A stretch of DNA of 64,000 nt, taken from NCBI RefSeq assembly GCF_004345245.1, contig NZ_SLUQ01000007.1, positions 124,001 to 188,000 of the forward strand, read 5' to 3'. A program made the translations under genes and the position numbers. This DNA comes from Rhizobium sp. BK251. Lineage in GTDB: Bacteria > Pseudomonadota > Alphaproteobacteria > Rhizobiales > Rhizobiaceae. Below are positions 16,962 through 26,184 of the stretch, piece after piece. How positions within the stretch are numbered: the stretch's first letter is position 1; each line of letters begins with the position of its first letter. The notes under the pieces are model-generated. The model saw nothing but the letters and a program-made list of their open reading frames with translations, ran no database searches and was not told the origin of the DNA.

Positions 16962-18017
16962 TTATTTGATCTGTTGCCGGCCGGGGCCATTGAGCGCGGC
17001 AACCGAGGAAGTCAGCGCCATGACGCCGAGCGTCTGTCCACGTCCCTTTACCGCATGGCTGCCGAGATCCTCCCCCTGGACCGTATCCGGCAGGGTCATG
17101 CGGTTGGCAAGATCGGTGGAAATCAGCACGGGGCGGTTCAGGCTCCGGCAGAGTGTCTCCAGCCTCGCGGTCGTGTTCACCGTATCGCCGAAAAAGCTGA
17201 TCTTGTGATGGTCGATGCCGACTTCGGCGGTGATGACGAAGCCGCCGTGCAGAGCGGCCCTCAGCCTCGGGACTTGCCCGAAATTCTGCAACCAGGTTTC
17301 TGCATTGTCCTCGATTGCATTCAGGATATCGAAGATGCATTTGACGCAGCGTGCGTCCCTTATCCCGCGCTCCAACGGCCAGGTGATGATCGCCGCATCG
17401 CCGACATAGTCGTCGATCGTGCCCTTGCTGTGCCGGACCGGCTCCGCGAACTCCGCGAAGAGGGCGCTCAGATACTGCTGCGCGCGCAGGTCGCCGTACC
17501 TCTCCGCAAAGGGCGTCGAGCCGACCAGATCGATGAACAGGAAGATGCGCTCCTCCTTCACCGGATTGCGGTAGCGGCTGACGATCATGCTCAGGAAGAC
17601 GTCACGTCCGAGAAGCTCCCGCACGCGAAGAATGAAGATCAGCACGCCGCACATCACCAGCGAATAGAGCAGCACGTTGAACGGAAGGATGAGGAAGTCC
17701 GTCCATACTGCCTTCTCGAAGCGACCGACGAACCAGAGCAACAGCCCCGCAAGCGTGAAGCCGATGTTCATGAGAATGATGTAGGCCACCAGCTCGACAG
17801 CGATGTAGGCGAGTGTCGGCAGCTTCTGCATTCGCCTCGAAAGCTTGCGGAAGAAGACCTTCCGCTCGAAGGCGAGTATGGGCATGCCGATGAAAAGGGC
17901 GAAGATCGCCCCGACGATCGGCGTTCCGGATGCGAACAGCAAGTCGTATAGGACACCGCTTCCTGCAATGAAGATCGCGATGAGTGCCCAGTTCTGGGCC
18001 GGAGTTATTTCCCGCAT
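16962..18017 (-). CDS. Membrane-anchored class III adenylate/guanylate cyclase
   Basis: A 351-residue protein with four or more N-terminal hydrophobic helices (residues about 10-145) followed by a class III nucleotide cyclase domain. FIDLVGST supplies the first metal-binding Asp, DYVGDAAIITW the second, and FFGDTVNTTARLE the conserved Asn/Arg region. At the place where adenylate cyclases usually have Lys two residues before the GD motif, this protein reads DDYVGD, so purine specificity is uncertain. It should synthesise a cyclic nucleotide in response to an unknown membrane signal. It is upstream of the phytase-like gene on the same strand. Confidence 0.85.
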   Translation of the reverse strand: MREITPAQNWALIAIFIAGSGVLYDLLFASGTPIVGAIFALFIGMPILAFERKVFFRKLSRRMQKLPTLAYIAVELVAYIILMNIGFTLAGLLLWFVGRFEKAVWTDFLILPFNVLLYSLVMCGVLIFILRVRELLGRDVFLSMIVSRYRNPVKEERIFLFIDLVGSTPFAERYGDLRAQQYLSALFAEFAEPVRHSKGTIDDYVGDAAIITWPLERGIRDARCVKCIFDILNAIEDNAETWLQNFGQVPRLRAALHGGFVITAEVGIDHHKISFFGDTVNTTARLETLCRSLNRPVLISTDLANRMTLPDTVQGEDLGSHAVKGRGQTLGVMALTSSVAALNGPGRQQIK

Positions 18018-18095
18018 TCCACCAATCTGGCCGTTACGTTGCGTCGAGCCATTCTTTCAGGCGTCGTGGCATGGTCAAGCGATTTCGAGAGATCG

Positions 18096-19241
18096 CTAGA
18101 GTGCGACCGTCTCGACTTTCTTGCCGACGAAGCGCAGCGCGACCTGGCCCCGGATCAGCTGCAGTGCGGTTTCCCCGAAGAGGTCGCGGCGCCAGCCGGT
18201 CAGGGCAGCCACCTCGGCTTTTTCGCCCTCGGCCGCGATCCGGTCGAGATCCTCGCTGTTTGCGATGACCTTGGCGGCGACCCCGTGCTTTTCGGCGATC
18301 AGCTTCAGGAGCACCTTGAGAAGCTCGGCCGCTGCTGCAGCGCCTTCCGGCGCCTGCGTGTGGCGGGGCACCTGCGGCATTTCAGCCTTTGGCAGCGACA
18401 GCGCCTGGTTGATCGCTTCGAGGACCGCGCCGCCAGCCGCGGAGCGTTCCCATCCCTTCGGGATCGTACGTAGCCGGCTGAGCGCCTCGGAGTCCTTCGG
18501 CTGCTGCTGGGCGATCTCGTAGATTGCGTCATCCTTGAGCACGCGTGAGCGCGGCACGTTGCGCGAGCGCGCCTCGCGTTCGCGCCAGGCGGCGATATAT
18601 TTCACGATCGCGAGCTCCTGCGGCTTGCGCAGGCGCATCTTCAGCCGCTGCCACGCGTCGTCCGGATGGATGTCGTAGGTCTCGCGGGCCTCGAGAATGT
18701 TCATCTCCTCCTCGAGCCACGAGCCGCGCCCCTCGCGCTCCAGCTGCTCGCTGAGAAAGAGATAGACGTCGCGAAGATGCGTGACGTCCGCCAGCGCGTA
18801 GTCGAGCTGCTTGTCCGAGAGGGGACGACGGCTCCAGTCCGTGAAGCGCGAGGACTTGTCGATGTGCACGCCCTTGATGCGGCTTACGAGCTGGTCGTAG
18901 GACACCGAGTCGCCGAAACCGCAGACCATCGCGGCGACCTGCGTGTCGAAAATCGGGTGAGGGATGAGGTTGCCGCGGTTGAAGATGATTTCGATGTCCT
19001 GGCGCGCCGCGTGGAAGACTTTCAGCACCGAAGGGTTGATCATCAGCTCAAAGAAGGGGGCAAGGTCAATTCCACTGGCAAGCGGATCGACGAGCACTTC
19101 CGTCGTCGGACTTGCCATCTGAATCAAGCAGAGTTCCGGCCAGAAGGTGGTTTCGCGTAGGAATTCGGTGTCGATGGTAATGAATTTCGATTTGGCCAGC
19201 TCTTTACAGGCCAAATCCAGTTCGGCAGTTGTCTTGATCAT
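18096..19241 (-). CDS. rnd: Ribonuclease D
   Basis: A 381-residue 3'-5' exoribonuclease for tRNA 3'-end maturation. The DEDD exonuclease domain is complete: FITIDTEFLRE (first Asp/Glu), VFHAARQDIEI (second Asp), and the third motif near DYALADVTHL. The C-terminal HRDC region follows (WREREARSRNVPRSRVLKDD). Length matches the family. The upstream gap on this strand holds the small oxidase-linked membrane genes, which separate rnd from aspS. Confidence 0.93.
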   Translation of the reverse strand: MIKTTAELDLACKELAKSKFITIDTEFLRETTFWPELCLIQMASPTTEVLVDPLASGIDLAPFFELMINPSVLKVFHAARQDIEIIFNRGNLIPHPIFDTQVAAMVCGFGDSVSYDQLVSRIKGVHIDKSSRFTDWSRRPLSDKQLDYALADVTHLRDVYLFLSEQLEREGRGSWLEEEMNILEARETYDIHPDDAWQRLKMRLRKPQELAIVKYIAAWREREARSRNVPRSRVLKDDAIYEIAQQQPKDSEALSRLRTIPKGWERSAAGGAVLEAINQALSLPKAEMPQVPRHTQAPEGAAAAAELLKVLLKLIAEKHGVAAKVIANSEDLDRIAAEGEKAEVAALTGWRRDLFGETALQLIRGQVALRFVGKKVETVAL

Positions 19242-19335
19242 ATCAATTCATTCGTCGGAAAAAGGCGGATAAACCTTCCTTCTCCTTTCCCGGCAATATG
19301 TCAATATGTCCATTATATCTTGGGCTTTGGGCGTT

Positions 19336-19461
19336 TCATTCGCCGGGGTGCAGGCGGTGTTTGCGGCGGTTGCTGCGCTCGTTTGCAAGTACGGCAACCC
19401 ACCCTCCGATGGCGACCATCGCAGGTAGGACTATAAAGGCGAATATCTGAATGCCGTTCAT
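19336..19461 (-). CDS. Tiny single-pass membrane protein (41 aa)
   Basis: A 41-codon gene not previously discussed in any family I recognise. It starts MNGIQIFAFIVLPAMVAIGG, a single hydrophobic helix, and continues to a basic tail rich in Arg, Lys and His (ERSNRRKHRLHPGE), so the C-terminus should face the cytoplasm. The ATG overlaps the stop of the 74-residue gene as ATGA, strong support for real, coupled translation. Together with the upstream membrane protein and the oxidase it appears to form an operon. Function unknown. Confidence 0.62.
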   Translation of the reverse strand: MNGIQIFAFIVLPAMVAIGGWVAVLANERSNRRKHRLHPGE

Positions 19462-19682
19462 GGGGGCAACCCCTTAAGTGCGCGTCTTCCTGCCAAATGT
19501 AATGCAACCGCGGCGGAAAGCCAACAGAACGCGCCTATCACGAATGTGAATGTCGGGGCGACGGTCCCGGTTGCGGAATAGAGTGCGGCGGCGATCGGCG
19601 CAAATACACCGACCGTCAGGCACGAGGTCGATGCCCTGTCGATGGCGTTCGCCAGATATTTGGTTCGCTCGATCTCGCGCAA
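19458..19682 (-). CDS. Small membrane protein (74 aa), oxidase-linked
   Basis: A 74-residue protein with two hydrophobic helices (about residues 18-38 and 43-65) between a charged N-terminus (REIERTKYLANAIDR) and a short basic end. The start is a TTG with GAAGG about 9 nt upstream; the frame stays open back to the oxidase stop codon, with no ATG or GTG between, so TTG is the best choice. It is 66 nt after the multicopper oxidase and overlaps the 41-codon gene by 4 nt. No family was recognised; an accessory role for the oxidase is only inferred from position. Confidence 0.6.
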   Translation of the reverse strand: MREIERTKYLANAIDRASTSCLTVGVFAPIAAALYSATGTVAPTFTFVIGAFCWLSAAVALHLAGRRALKGLPP

Positions 19683-19748
19683 CTTGCCCGCTGCCTTCAG
19701 ACGCGACTGTCCCGTACCGTCGGGACGATACCCGAAAGCCCCGTAAAC

Positions 19749-21143
19749 TCAAACAACGCGGAAATAGCCGGTCATCCCGGTCTTCTGGTGTTCGATGATG
19801 TGGCAATGGAACACCCAGTCGCCGGGATTGTCGGCAACTAGCGCAAGCCGCACCTTCTCGTCCGGCTGGATGAGATAGGTGTCCGAGACGAGCGGCGGGA
19901 CCTGCCGAGTCGAGGAGGAGAGGACGGTGAAACTCATGCCGTGCAGATGGATCGGATGCGTATGCGGCGTGACGTTCTCGACGTTCAGGATATAGCTCTT
20001 GCCGAGTTTCATCTCCGCAAGCGGTGCCGTCGGGTCAGGCGTGTCGCCGGGCCACGGCGCCTTGTTGATCGCCCAGAAGCTGTAGCCGAGCGATCCGCAT
20101 ATGCTGTCGACCGCGCCGTTTTCCGCCGTGGCGCTGAGAATGAGCGGTATCTGCTCGGCGGTGGAAATATCGGCTTTGTCCATCGGATTGGCCGCCAGCC
20201 GGCCGAGGTCGCCCGTATCGCGCTTCAGTGAGCGGCCGACTGCGCGTAACCGCGCGATCGTCGTCGGGTTCGTTCCTCGGATGTCTTCAATGGTCGCTAC
20301 CGCTCCCTCCGTGTCGGGCATCCGCAGCGCAAGGTCGAGCCGCTGGCCGGGTCCCAAGAGCAGGAGGTCGAGGGGAAAGCGCTCGGGCACCGGATTTCCG
20401 TCGATGGCGATTACCGTCGCCTCTGCCCCTTCGACCTTGAGCGAGTAGATGCGAGTGACATCGGTGATCGCAAGCCGCAGCCGCACGAGGCCGCCAGCCG
20501 GGGCGTCATATTGCGGCTCCCGCTGCCAGTTCGCCGTGCGCACGGTGCCGTAGGTGCCGGCTTTCGCCGCATCGCGCGGACGAAACTGGGCGATGAACTG
20601 GCCATCGCCGCCGAGCCGCCAGTCACGAAGGTTGAGAGTGACTTCGGCGTCGAAATCGGGATCGTCCGGGCTTTCGACAATGATCATGCCGGTGAGGCCG
20701 TGCCCCATCTGCGCCAGCGTGTTGCAATGCGGATGGTACCAGAAGGTGCCGGCATCCGGCGGCGTGAAGCTGTAGTCGAAACTGTCCTGCGTGTAGACAT
20801 AGGGCTGCGTCAGGAAGGGTACGCCGTCCATGCGGTTGTCGATCCGCAGGCCGTGCCAATGGATTGTCGTCGGCTCGTTTTCCATGACGTTGATGAGATG
20901 CGCGGCGAAGGGCTCGCCCTGTTTCATGCGGATCGTCGGCGGCATTTCGCGCGAGGCATAGCTCAACACGTTCTTCGTCGGCCCGGCGTCCGTCAACTTC
21001 ATTTCAGTCGTCTGTGCTGTCAGGATCAGCGGCTCGGGTGCAGCTGCCGCCAGGCCGAACCTGCTGGCAATGCCTATGCCGGCCCCGTATGCGCCGGCAA
21101 GGGCGGAGGCCTTCAAAAGGTTGCGGCGGGTCAGGACTGCCAT
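19749..21143 (-). CDS. Tat-exported multicopper oxidase
   Basis: A 464-residue multicopper oxidase. The N-terminal Tat signal has TRRNLLK followed by a hydrophobic, Ala/Gly-rich stretch to about residue 34. All four copper-binding segments are present: HWHGL (residues 95-99), WYHPHC (135-140), HTHPIHLHGMSF and VFHCHIIEHQKTGM near the end. The last one carries the type 1 Cys with flanking His and an axial Met. Such enzymes oxidise Cu(I) or phenolic substrates in the periplasm while reducing oxygen to water. The Met at 21143 directly precedes the Tat signal; the open frame extends 25 codons further without similarity. Two small membrane protein genes follow on the same strand. Confidence 0.92.
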   Translation of the reverse strand: MAVLTRRNLLKASALAGAYGAGIGIASRFGLAAAAPEPLILTAQTTEMKLTDAGPTKNVLSYASREMPPTIRMKQGEPFAAHLINVMENEPTTIHWHGLRIDNRMDGVPFLTQPYVYTQDSFDYSFTPPDAGTFWYHPHCNTLAQMGHGLTGMIIVESPDDPDFDAEVTLNLRDWRLGGDGQFIAQFRPRDAAKAGTYGTVRTANWQREPQYDAPAGGLVRLRLAITDVTRIYSLKVEGAEATVIAIDGNPVPERFPLDLLLLGPGQRLDLALRMPDTEGAVATIEDIRGTNPTTIARLRAVGRSLKRDTGDLGRLAANPMDKADISTAEQIPLILSATAENGAVDSICGSLGYSFWAINKAPWPGDTPDPTAPLAEMKLGKSYILNVENVTPHTHPIHLHGMSFTVLSSSTRQVPPLVSDTYLIQPDEKVRLALVADNPGDWVFHCHIIEHQKTGMTGYFRVV

Positions 21144-21235
21144 TGGGGCGCTCGGTGTGGTCTTCGCACCCCTTTTAAAGTTGACATTGCCGTTCAGCAA
21201 TATGCCTTGGCACGCCAAACTGCCGCACGAGCGGT

Positions 21236-22489
21236 TCAGTCGCCGGATTCTGTCGGCGGAGCGGCGAGCTTGTTGAAGAAGGTGGAGGTTCTAAGCAGGT
21301 TGCGGAAGCGCCTCGTGCGCTGTTTCGCCGGCACGCCCTCGCGGACGGTCATCCGCTGCAGGGTGTAGAGCATGAAGAGCAACAGCACGACACTCATGTA
21401 GAAGAAGAGTGCCCGCGGCCCGAAGATGTCGAGCATGAAGGAGGCGAAGAGCGGTCCGATGACGGCGCCGAGCGACCAGAAGAATAGCGTCCCGGCCGAA
21501 ACGAGTGCATGCTGGCCCTCCGCCGCGTGGTCGTTGGCATGGGCGGAGCAAAGGGAATAGAGCGGCATCGCGAAGGCGCCGAAGGCGAAGATGCCGGCGA
21601 AGTTCAGCCAGGCATTGGCACCCGCCACGACCGCGATGAAGAGGCCCGCCATGAAGGAACCGAGGGCGGCGACCAGGATGATCAGCCGCCGGTCCAGCTT
21701 GTCGGAGTAGTGTCCCAGCGGATATTGGAGCACGACGCCCGCGAAGATGCCGACGCTCATGAAGGTCGCAATCGCGGTGACGGACATGCCGATCCCTTCG
21801 GCATAGACCGGTCCCAGCGATCGGAATGTCGAATTGGTGAGCCCTACGACGATGCAGCCGACGGTCGCGAGCGGCGAGATGTTCCAGAGCGCACGGATGT
21901 CGAAACGCACTGCCTCGGGCGGGGCTGGGCTTGATCGGTCGGCAAACGAGATCGGGACGAGCGACAGCGTCAGCGCCATGGAGATGATGGCAAAGAGCTG
22001 GAAGCCGTCGATGCCGACGGCCGGTATCAGATATTGCGCGCAAGTCACCGAGCCGAGATCGACGAAGCGGTAGATCGAAAGCGTGCGGGCGCGGTTGGCA
22101 TTGGTCACGCGCGCATTCAGCCAGCTCTCCACGACGGCGAAGAGGCCGGCGAAACAGAGCCCCTGGATGAGCCGCATCGCGAACCAGGAGAGAGGATGAA
22201 TGTACAGCACCATGGCAATCGAGGCGGCGGAGGCGATCGCCGCCAGCGCCGAAAAGGTCCTGATATGGCCGATCGACCGGATGATGCGCGTCACGTAGAT
22301 GCAGCCGATCGCGAAGCCGATATTGTAGCCGGTACCGACCAGGCCGATCGTCGATGGCGAAAATCCCTCCCGGAGCGCACGCAGGGAAACGAAGGTGGCC
22401 TGTAGCCCGTTGCCGCCGATAAGGATGCCGGCGGTCACAAGCAGGGGGATCAGGGGGCGGATATGGCTCATGGCGCGGAAGGGCTGCAT
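21236..22489 (-). CDS. MFS transporter
   Basis: A 417-residue major facilitator protein with about 12 hydrophobic helices and no extra domain. The region after helix 2 (IIRSIGHIRTFS) and the central LGHYSDKLDRRLIIL loop, equivalent to the MFS RxxDRxGRR-type motif between helices, support the family. It resembles the YcaD/proton-driven efflux group; the substrate is unknown. A second Met at 22471 (MSHIRPLIPLL) is an equally good start because neither has a clear ribosome binding site. It is divergent from aspS and 92 nt upstream of the multicopper oxidase gene on the same strand. Confidence 0.85.
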   Translation of the reverse strand: MQPFRAMSHIRPLIPLLVTAGILIGGNGLQATFVSLRALREGFSPSTIGLVGTGYNIGFAIGCIYVTRIIRSIGHIRTFSALAAIASAASIAMVLYIHPLSWFAMRLIQGLCFAGLFAVVESWLNARVTNANRARTLSIYRFVDLGSVTCAQYLIPAVGIDGFQLFAIISMALTLSLVPISFADRSSPAPPEAVRFDIRALWNISPLATVGCIVVGLTNSTFRSLGPVYAEGIGMSVTAIATFMSVGIFAGVVLQYPLGHYSDKLDRRLIILVAALGSFMAGLFIAVVAGANAWLNFAGIFAFGAFAMPLYSLCSAHANDHAAEGQHALVSAGTLFFWSLGAVIGPLFASFMLDIFGPRALFFYMSVVLLLFMLYTLQRMTVREGVPAKQRTRRFRNLLRTSTFFNKLAAPPTESGD

Positions 22490-22685
22490 CGGGGCGGGGT
22501 TCAGCGGGCGTGCTCATCTTCTAGACAAGCTCGCGTCACAAAAACAGCCTAAAACGCGACTCTCCCTGTCCGAGCCTTGACAAATCAAGGCGTCCATGCG
22601 CTTTTCCGCCCGATTTTCTTGTCGGCGCTTGAGGGCAGTTTCGATGCCCTTGCTGCCGTCTCTGACTAGCCCAGGAATGATGAAG

Positions 22686-24476
22686 ATGCACCGCTATCGC
22701 AGCCACACATGCGCCGCCCTCCGCACGTCGGATGTCGGATCGACCGTCCGTATCTCCGGCTGGGTCCATCGCGTACGCGACCATGGCGGGCTGCTCTTCA
22801 TCGACCTTCGCGACCACTACGGCATGACGCAGATCGTTGCCGATCCGGACAGCCCGGCCTTCAAGGCTGCTGAGACGGTTCGCGGCGAGTGGGTGATCCG
22901 TGTCGACGGCCTCGTCAAGGCCCGCACCGAAGACACGGTCAACAAGACGATGCCGACCGGCGAGATCGAGTTGTACGCGCAGGAGATCGAAGTCCTTTCT
23001 GCTGCCAAGGAACTGCCTCTGCCGGTCTTCGGCGAGCCGGAATATCCCGAAGACGTTCGCCTCAAGTACCGTTTCCTCGACCTGCGCCGCGAGACGCTGC
23101 ACAAGAACATCGTCAAGCGCACGCAGGTCATTTCCTCGATGCGCCGCGAGATGGGCAATGTCGGCTTCACGGAATACACGACGCCGATTCTGACCGCGTC
23201 CTCGCCGGAAGGCGCGCGCGACTTCCTCGTTCCGAGCCGCATCCATCCGGGCACCTTCTACGCGCTGCCGCAGGCGCCGCAGCAGTACAAGCAGCTTCTG
23301 ATGGTCGCGGGCTTTGACCGCTATTTCCAGATCGCCCCCTGCTTCCGCGACGAAGATCCGCGCGCCGACCGCCTGCCGGGCGAGTTCTACCAGCTCGACC
23401 TGGAAATGAGCTTCGTGACCCAGGAAGACGTCTGGAACACCATGGGTCCGCTCATGACGAAGATTTTCGAGGAATTTGCCGAAGGCAAGCCGGTCACCAA
23501 GGAATGGCCGCGCATTCCCTATGACGAGGCGATCCGCAAGTACGGCTCCGACAAGCCGGACCTGCGCAACCCCATCGTCATGCAAGAGGTGACGACCCAT
23601 TTTGCCGGTTCCGGCTTCAAGGTCTTCGCCAACATGATCGCGTCCAACCCGAAGGTCCAGGTCTGGGCGATCCCGGCCAAGACCGGTGGTTCGCGCGCCT
23701 TCTGCGACCGCATGAACGCCTGGGCGCAGTCGACGGGCCAGCCGGGCCTCGGCTACATCTTCTGGCGCCAGGAAGGCGCCGTGCTGGAAGGCGCCGGTCC
23801 GCTTGCCAAGAACATCGGCGAGGAGCGCACCGAAGCTATCCGCACCCAGCTCGGCCTGGAAGAGGGCGATGCCTGCTTCTTCGTCGCCGGCGATCCCGAC
23901 AAGTTCTACAAGTTCGCAGGCGAAGCCCGCACCAGGGCCGGCGAGGAACTGAACCTTGTCGACCGCGACCGTTTCGAACTCTGCTGGATCGTCGACTTCC
24001 CGTTCTTCGAATGGAGCGAGGAAGAGAAGAAGGTCGATTTCGCCCACAACCCGTTCTCGATGCCGCAGGGTGGTCTTGAAGCGCTGCAGAACCAGGATCC
24101 GCTGACGATCAAGGCCTTCCAGTACGATGCGGTCTGCAACGGCTTCGAAATTGCCTCCGGCTCGATCCGTAACCAGTCGCCGGAAACCATGGTCGCCGCC
24201 TTCGAGAAGGTCGGCCTCAGCCAGCAGGACGTCGAGGATCGCTTCGGCGGCCTCTACCGCGCCTTCCAGTACGGCGCACCTCCGCACGGCGGCGCAGCCT
24301 TCGGCATCGACCGTATCGTCATGCTGCTCGTGGGTGCGAAGAACCTGCGCGAAATCTCGCTGTTCCCGATGAACCAGCAGGCCCAGGACCTACTGATGGG
24401 AGCACCGACTCCGGCGACGACCGCGCAACTGCGCGAGCTTGCCTTGCGGCCGATCCCGCCGCAGAAGAAGGACTAA
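22686..24476 (+). CDS. aspS: Aspartyl-tRNA synthetase
   Basis: A 596-residue bacterial-type class IIb synthetase. It starts MHRYRSHTCAALRTSDVG, as rhizobial homologues do, followed by the OB-fold anticodon domain (VRISGWVHRVRDHGG). Motif 2 is around QIAPCFRDEDPRADR, the bacterial insert domain fills the middle, and motif 3 is GAAFGIDRIVMLL near the C-terminus. Two further Met codons lie just upstream (22677, 22680) behind AGGA; the first residue is therefore uncertain by a few positions. Alphaproteobacterial AspRS is often non-discriminating and may also charge tRNA-Asn; the sequence alone does not settle this. Confidence 0.95.
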   Translation: MHRYRSHTCAALRTSDVGSTVRISGWVHRVRDHGGLLFIDLRDHYGMTQIVADPDSPAFKAAETVRGEWVIRVDGLVKARTEDTVNKTMPTGEIELYAQEIEVLSAAKELPLPVFGEPEYPEDVRLKYRFLDLRRETLHKNIVKRTQVISSMRREMGNVGFTEYTTPILTASSPEGARDFLVPSRIHPGTFYALPQAPQQYKQLLMVAGFDRYFQIAPCFRDEDPRADRLPGEFYQLDLEMSFVTQEDVWNTMGPLMTKIFEEFAEGKPVTKEWPRIPYDEAIRKYGSDKPDLRNPIVMQEVTTHFAGSGFKVFANMIASNPKVQVWAIPAKTGGSRAFCDRMNAWAQSTGQPGLGYIFWRQEGAVLEGAGPLAKNIGEERTEAIRTQLGLEEGDACFFVAGDPDKFYKFAGEARTRAGEELNLVDRDRFELCWIVDFPFFEWSEEEKKVDFAHNPFSMPQGGLEALQNQDPLTIKAFQYDAVCNGFEIASGSIRNQSPETMVAAFEKVGLSQQDVEDRFGGLYRAFQYGAPPHGGAAFGIDRIVMLLVGAKNLREISLFPMNQQAQDLLMGAPTPATTAQLRELALRPIPPQKKD

Positions 24477-24494
24477 GCTTCGGGAATTCCGCTC

Positions 24495-24516
24495 GCCCGG
24501 CAGTCAGATGCCGGGC
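24495..24516 (+). terminator. Hairpin after aspS
   Basis: GCCCGGCA/TGCCGGGC, a perfect 8-bp stem with a 6-nt loop, starts 18 nt after the aspS stop in the convergent gap. There is no U tract. Confidence 0.5.
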
Positions 24517-24565
24517 AGCGCCTCGGCTGCCGCCTGTGCGGGCAGCGCAGCGCTGAACGCAGATG

Positions 24566-24820
24566 TCAATGCAGGGTGCCGCTTATCAGGCCCTCGGCTG
24601 GATCCCAATCGTCATCCTCATCGGGAAGCAGAAGGTCGATCAGAGCCGCAACCCGCCGGCTGAGATGTCGTCCATCCCCCACCAGTGCCTCGTCGTTGCT
24701 GATCCAGGCGGTTGCTTCCGCCAGCTCCTGCGCCGACGCGCCGGTCGCTATGATTTCGGAAAGCAGTATGTCGTCGATCGGGCCAAGAATTGCGGTGACC
24801 TCCGCGTGCTTCAGTCCCAT
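24566..24820 (-). CDS. Conserved small hypothetical protein (84 aa)
   Basis: An 84-residue acidic, soluble protein (HAEVTAILGPIDDILLSEI at the start; a DEDDDWDPAEG stretch near the end). CGGAGG lies 5 nt before the ATG, the frame is convergent with aspS, and the composition is protein-like, so it is probably real. I recall similar short proteins in rhizobia but no function. Predicted helices dominate the first two thirds. Confidence 0.65.
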   Translation of the reverse strand: MGLKHAEVTAILGPIDDILLSEIIATGASAQELAEATAWISNDEALVGDGRHLSRRVAALIDLLLPDEDDDWDPAEGLISGTLH

Positions 24821-24930
24821 GGCAGCCTCCGTGCTTCATCGGTCGGTGTTCGCGGTGATGAGATTGAAATAACGCTCGCGACGACGCGGTCAAGGACAGG
24901 CGGCAATTTGGCGGGGTGGTGGAGGCTTTG

Positions 24931-24965
24931 AAAGCAAAAGCCGGCAGCTGCTGTGTCGCCGGCTT
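24931..24965 (-). terminator. Rho-independent terminator of the 398-residue exported protein gene
   Basis: On the minus strand AAGCCGGC/GCCGGCTT flanks a 12-nt loop and is followed by TTTGCTTT, 23 nt past the stop codon. Confidence 0.65.
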
Positions 24966-24987
24966 CCGATGTCATATCAATGGTTTC

Positions 24988-26184
24988 TTACTGGCTGTTC
25001 GCCGTAACCGTGACGCCCAGCACCTGCGGCAAGGTGTTCGGTGCACCCATCGCCGCACCCGCAATCATCGGGAAGGGGACAGGCTGTGCCGGCTTCGCGC
25101 TCACCGTGAAGTTCTTCGGGCTGTCCAGATAGGTGCTGATGGCCGCCGAAGCAGCATTCTGCAGCTCCGGAATGTTGAGCTGGGCGAGCATGAGGGGTGC
25201 CAGCGCCTTCAGTGAATCGCTCATCTGCTTGCCTGAAACGCCCTGCTTCGAACCGGCATAATCCAATGCACGCTGGGTGATCGACGCATCGTCGAAACGG
25301 ATTGCCGCCTTGTTGAAGGAGAGCTGCTGCATGAGGCCGAGCATTGCGATGCCGGCGGCCTGCTGGGCCTCTTCCTTGTTCGGGTTGGCCTCGGAGGCCT
25401 TGATCGTGTCCTGAAGGGATTTGACGAACTGCAGCGTGTAGCCCGAGAAGCTGAAGCTCATGTTGAGCCGTCCGACATTGGCCAGGTCGAGTGCGAGTTC
25501 GTCGATGCTGATCGTGCCGGGGGCGAGTTCCCAGCTGCCCTTGGTGGTTACATCGCCCTGCACATGCTCGAGTGCGAGCTTCTGGATCGCTTCCTTGCTC
25601 TCGGCATCCTCGGTCTTGCTGAGGTCCGCCTTGAGGTCCTTGAAGGCGCCGTCGAAATCGAAGCCGGATTCGTCTTCACGTAAGGTGAGGTTTACGTTCG
25701 TTTCGCTGAGCGAGAAGACTTCTCCGCCGTCCTTGGTGACCTTGAAGGGACCGGAATGGGCCGTCTCGTAAAGGAGCATGGAATCCAGGCCTTGCGCCGT
25801 CACGTCGGCAGGAACGGAAATGCCGCCGAGCGTCATGTCCTGCGCCGAAATCGTGACGCCTTCCTGCGTTGTGTTCACGTTGGGGAAGGCAGCCTCCTCG
25901 ATGTAGTAACTGCCGTCCTCGTCCTCTTCCACGCCGGTCAGGACGATGTCGCCGAGCTTGAAGCCTTCGGAGCCGGAGTCGGTGGGCTTGAAGCTGGCGC
26001 CCTTCAGCGTCACCGTCGTGCCGGCCACGTCGATGCTCTCGGCTGTGATGCTGCCACCCTGCAGGTTATAGGCGGCGTTGATCTTTTTCAGGAGATCGGT
26101 CCCGTCGAGCGCGAATGCGCTCCCGGCAAAGGTCAGGAATGCGGCGCTGGACAGCATCAGCCGTGTCGTCCGGTAGAATGTCAT
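24988..26184 (-). CDS. Exported protein of unknown function (398 aa)
   Basis: It has a signal peptide (MTFYRTTRLMLSSAAFLTFA, cleavage after AFA). The mature chain shows repeated beta-rich segments: GGSITAESIDVAGTTVTLKG near the start, IVLTGVEEDEDGSYYIEEAAF, MTLGGISVPAD and later LNMSFSFSGYTLQFVKSL. The layout is reminiscent of lipid-binding or AsmA/DUF945-like periplasmic proteins, but I cannot assign a family with confidence. There are no transmembrane segments after the signal. It is divergent from parC. Confidence 0.75.
   Translation of the reverse strand: MTFYRTTRLMLSSAAFLTFAGSAFALDGTDLLKKINAAYNLQGGSITAESIDVAGTTVTLKGASFKPTDSGSEGFKLGDIVLTGVEEDEDGSYYIEEAAFPNVNTTQEGVTISAQDMTLGGISVPADVTAQGLDSMLLYETAHSGPFKVTKDGGEVFSLSETNVNLTLREDESGFDFDGAFKDLKADLSKTEDAESKEAIQKLALEHVQGDVTTKGSWELAPGTISIDELALDLANVGRLNMSFSFSGYTLQFVKSLQDTIKASEANPNKEEAQQAAGIAMLGLMQQLSFNKAAIRFDDASITQRALDYAGSKQGVSGKQMSDSLKALAPLMLAQLNIPELQNAASAAISTYLDSPKNFTVSAKPAQPVPFPMIAGAAMGAPNTLPQVLGVTVTANSQ

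Noticed and set aside
22536..24287. A 583-codon open frame on the minus strand
   Set aside because: Antisense shadow of aspS, with Arg/Glu/Val-rich low-information sequence and no domain.
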